This document shows, one piece after another, positions 5,536-6,259 of a stretch of 6,259 bases of DNA. Origin of the DNA: an uncultured beta proteobacterium (GTDB lineage: Bacteria; Pseudomonadota; Gammaproteobacteria; Burkholderiales; Rhodocyclaceae). The stretch is taken from positions 1 through 6,259 of the forward strand of contig CAIYYE010000112.1 of assembly GCA_903930395.1 (NCBI GenBank). Reading direction: 5' to 3'. The stretch's first letter is position 1. Each line of letters begins with the position of its first letter. The notes under the pieces were generated by a model. It saw only the letters and a list, made by a program, of their open reading frames with translations. It was not told where the DNA came from and ran no database searches. The translations under genes and the position numbers were made by a program.

Positions 5536-5949
5536 TCAGCCGCGGCCGACAGCAGATTCGGTTTGTTTGGTGATTTCGGCGGCGGTGGCCGAGTCGACGG
5601 TCAGGCCGCCTTCGTTGCGGGCGACGGTGCGCATGCGGGTGGTGTTGGGCGTGACGACTTCGAGTTCGATTTCTATACTGCGGCTCCCCGCCTTGGCCGT
5701 GATGCGTTCGCCCTGTTCGGTTTTCTCGGTAGCGCCTGGCTTGATCGACATTTTCTTCAAGGCGACCAGCACGGCCGCATGCACCCGGGGTAAGGGTGCC
5801 GTGAAGGTCCGTGCGTTCTGTCCGTTGCTGTGGTGGGAGAACATTGCGCTGGCCCCGACGCCGGCCGCAGAAATCGCCACAGGCGCACATCCGGTCAGGC
5901 TCGAGGCTATGCCGAGGAGGACGAGAGCAGGAATGAATTTGCGAAACAT
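5536..5949 (-). CDS. Small lipoprotein, DUF3568-like
   Basis: This is a predicted lipoprotein of unknown function. The 137 residues begin with a lipoprotein signal peptide: MFRKF, a hydrophobic stretch, then the lipobox LTGC with Cys21 as the lipidated residue. Position +2 is Ala, which favours outer-membrane sorting. After a Gly/Ala-rich segment (25-36), the domain TFTAPLPRVHAAVLVALKKMSIK (48-70), RITAKAGSRSIEIELEVV (82-99), TRMRTVARNEGG (104-115) and SATAAEITKQTESAV (120-134) fits my memory of the DUF3568 pattern (A-x-x-AL, an acidic/charged strand, a final helix). The ATG at 5949 is preferred over an in-frame GTG at 5976. It starts a normal signal peptide, and a TAGAAT -10 at 5983-5978 would start transcription near 5971, downstream of that GTG. 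The Shine-Dalgarno is weak. It is convergent with the dusC operon across 30 bp, in which I see no good terminator. Confidence 0.8.
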   Translation of the reverse strand: MFRKFIPALVLLGIASSLTGCAPVAISAAGVGASAMFSHHSNGQNARTFTAPLPRVHAAVLVALKKMSIKPGATEKTEQGERITAKAGSRSIEIELEVVTPNTTRMRTVARNEGGLTVDSATAAEITKQTESAVGRG

Positions 5950-5977
5950 GGGCCGCCAGCAGAAGTTGTGCAACACG

Positions 5978-6013
5978 ATTCTACGCCCGGAATTGCGCGG
6001 CGTGGGTTTTTTT
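5978..6013 (-). promoter_or_regulatory. Candidate promoter of the DUF3568-like lipoprotein gene
   Basis: On the minus strand a -10-like TAGAAT lies at 5983-5978, placing the start near 5971, about 22 nt before the ATG at 5949. An A7 tract at 6013-6007 falls at about -36 to -42, where the proximal part of an UP element sits. The intervening -35 region (6006-6001, CCCACG) is a poor match to TTGACA, so the A-tract may compensate. This is inferred from sequence only. Confidence 0.4.
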
Positions 6014-6023
6014 CACACGCAGA

Positions 6024-6038
6024 GGGGCGGTGTGCCCC
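6024..6038 (-). terminator. GC hairpin just after the VWA gene stop (weak terminator candidate)
   Basis: GGGGC (6024-6028) and GCCCC (6034-6038) form a perfect 5-bp stem with a 5-nt loop, starting 4 nt after the stop codon of the VWA gene on the minus strand. An overlapping alternative stem pairs CACAC (6014-6018) with GTGTG (6030-6034). In the direction of transcription the tract that follows is A7, not U-rich, so this is not a standard intrinsic terminator. It may protect the 3' end or be fortuitous. Confidence 0.25.
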
Positions 6039-6041
6039 GAG

Positions 6042-6259
6042 TTATTTCGACAGGCTGCGCATCGCCCGCTCCAGGCCGTCGATAGTCAGCGGAAACATCC
6101 GTTTGCCCAGCAATTGCTCGATCGTCCGGATCGACGGCGTGTAGGTCCAGTGCGCTTCCTGCAGCGGATTGAGCCAGGCGGCACGGGGCCAGGTGGCGAG
6201 CAGACGCTCCAGCCAGACCGCACCGGCTTCTTCGTTCCAGTGTTCGACACTGCCGCCGG
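6042..6259 (-). CDS. VWA-domain protein (CoxE/MoxR-associated type), C-terminal 71 residues
   Basis: The frame is open from the window end to TAA at 6044-6042 and begins upstream of the window. Visible residues include GGSVEHWNEE (1-10), VWLERLLATWPRAAWLNPL (14-32), HWTYTPSIRTIEQLLGKRMFPLTIDGLERAMRSL (36-69) and the final SK. This matches my memory of the C-terminus of COG3552-like von Willebrand factor A proteins, including the W-L-N-P, TPSI, MFPLT and GL-x-x-AM elements. Such proteins usually work with a neighbouring MoxR-type AAA+ ATPase as metal-dependent chaperone pairs. Neither the metal-site MIDAS motif nor any ATPase is inside this window. The gene reads toward the lipoprotein gene on the same strand, 92 bp away, and that gap has its own candidate promoter, so co-transcription is possible but not required. 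Confidence 0.72.
   Translation of the reverse strand, partial: GGSVEHWNEEAGAVWLERLLATWPRAAWLNPLQEAHWTYTPSIRTIEQLLGKRMFPLTIDGLERAMRSLSK

Overview
The window looks like chromosomal DNA from a betaproteobacterium, most likely the Rhodocyclaceae (Dechloromonas/Azonexus type). The basis is its high G+C content, a DUF2863 protein (a family I know mainly from Betaproteobacteria), and a YaaA, DusC, TrmB-like and VWA gene set typical of that class. The taxonomic call is inference from remembered family resemblance, not from a search. There are no mobile elements, CRISPR arrays, rRNA or tRNA genes. Eight genes were found: six complete and one cut off at each window edge.

Layout. (1) 1-865, minus: the N-terminal 288 residues of a DUF2863 protein. 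It diverges from yaaA (943-1716, plus), a peroxide-stress protein, across a 77-bp gap holding a perfect inverted repeat whose arms each contain TAAAAT. (2) 1717-1905: a 189-bp non-coding leader with an FNR/CRP-like half-palindrome and two inverted repeats. It precedes a secreted protein with three rhodanese domains (1906-3045, plus), which ends at a probable intrinsic terminator. (3) 3064-3507, minus: a solitary PIN-domain nuclease, convergent with the rhodanese gene and divergent from dusC. The PIN/dusC gap holds the self-complementary -10 octamer ATTATAAT. (4) 3558-5505, plus: a tightly coupled operon of dusC (tRNA-dihydrouridine synthase), a TrmB-like methyltransferase and a YkgJ-family cysteine-cluster protein. 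Reading frames overlap by 4 nt and then 1 nt. (5) 5536-5949, minus: a small DUF3568-like lipoprotein. (6) 6042-6259, minus: the C-terminal 71 residues of what looks like a VWA-domain protein of the kind paired with MoxR ATPases.

How they work together. The one strong functional unit is the dusC operon, where a tRNA uridine reductase, a probable RNA methyltransferase and a metal/Fe-S cluster protein are translationally coupled. That suggests a joint role in RNA modification. The triple rhodanese protein probably handles sulfur or thiols in the periplasm and may be under oxygen- or nitrogen-oxide-responsive control. The other genes are neighbours with no evident functional link. I see no clearly new multi-gene defence or mobile system. 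The items most worth a second look are the TrmB-like protein, in which both signature aspartates are asparagine, the duplicated C-x4-C rhodanese loops, and the two symmetric divergent promoters, one of which may leave the PIN gene nearly leaderless.
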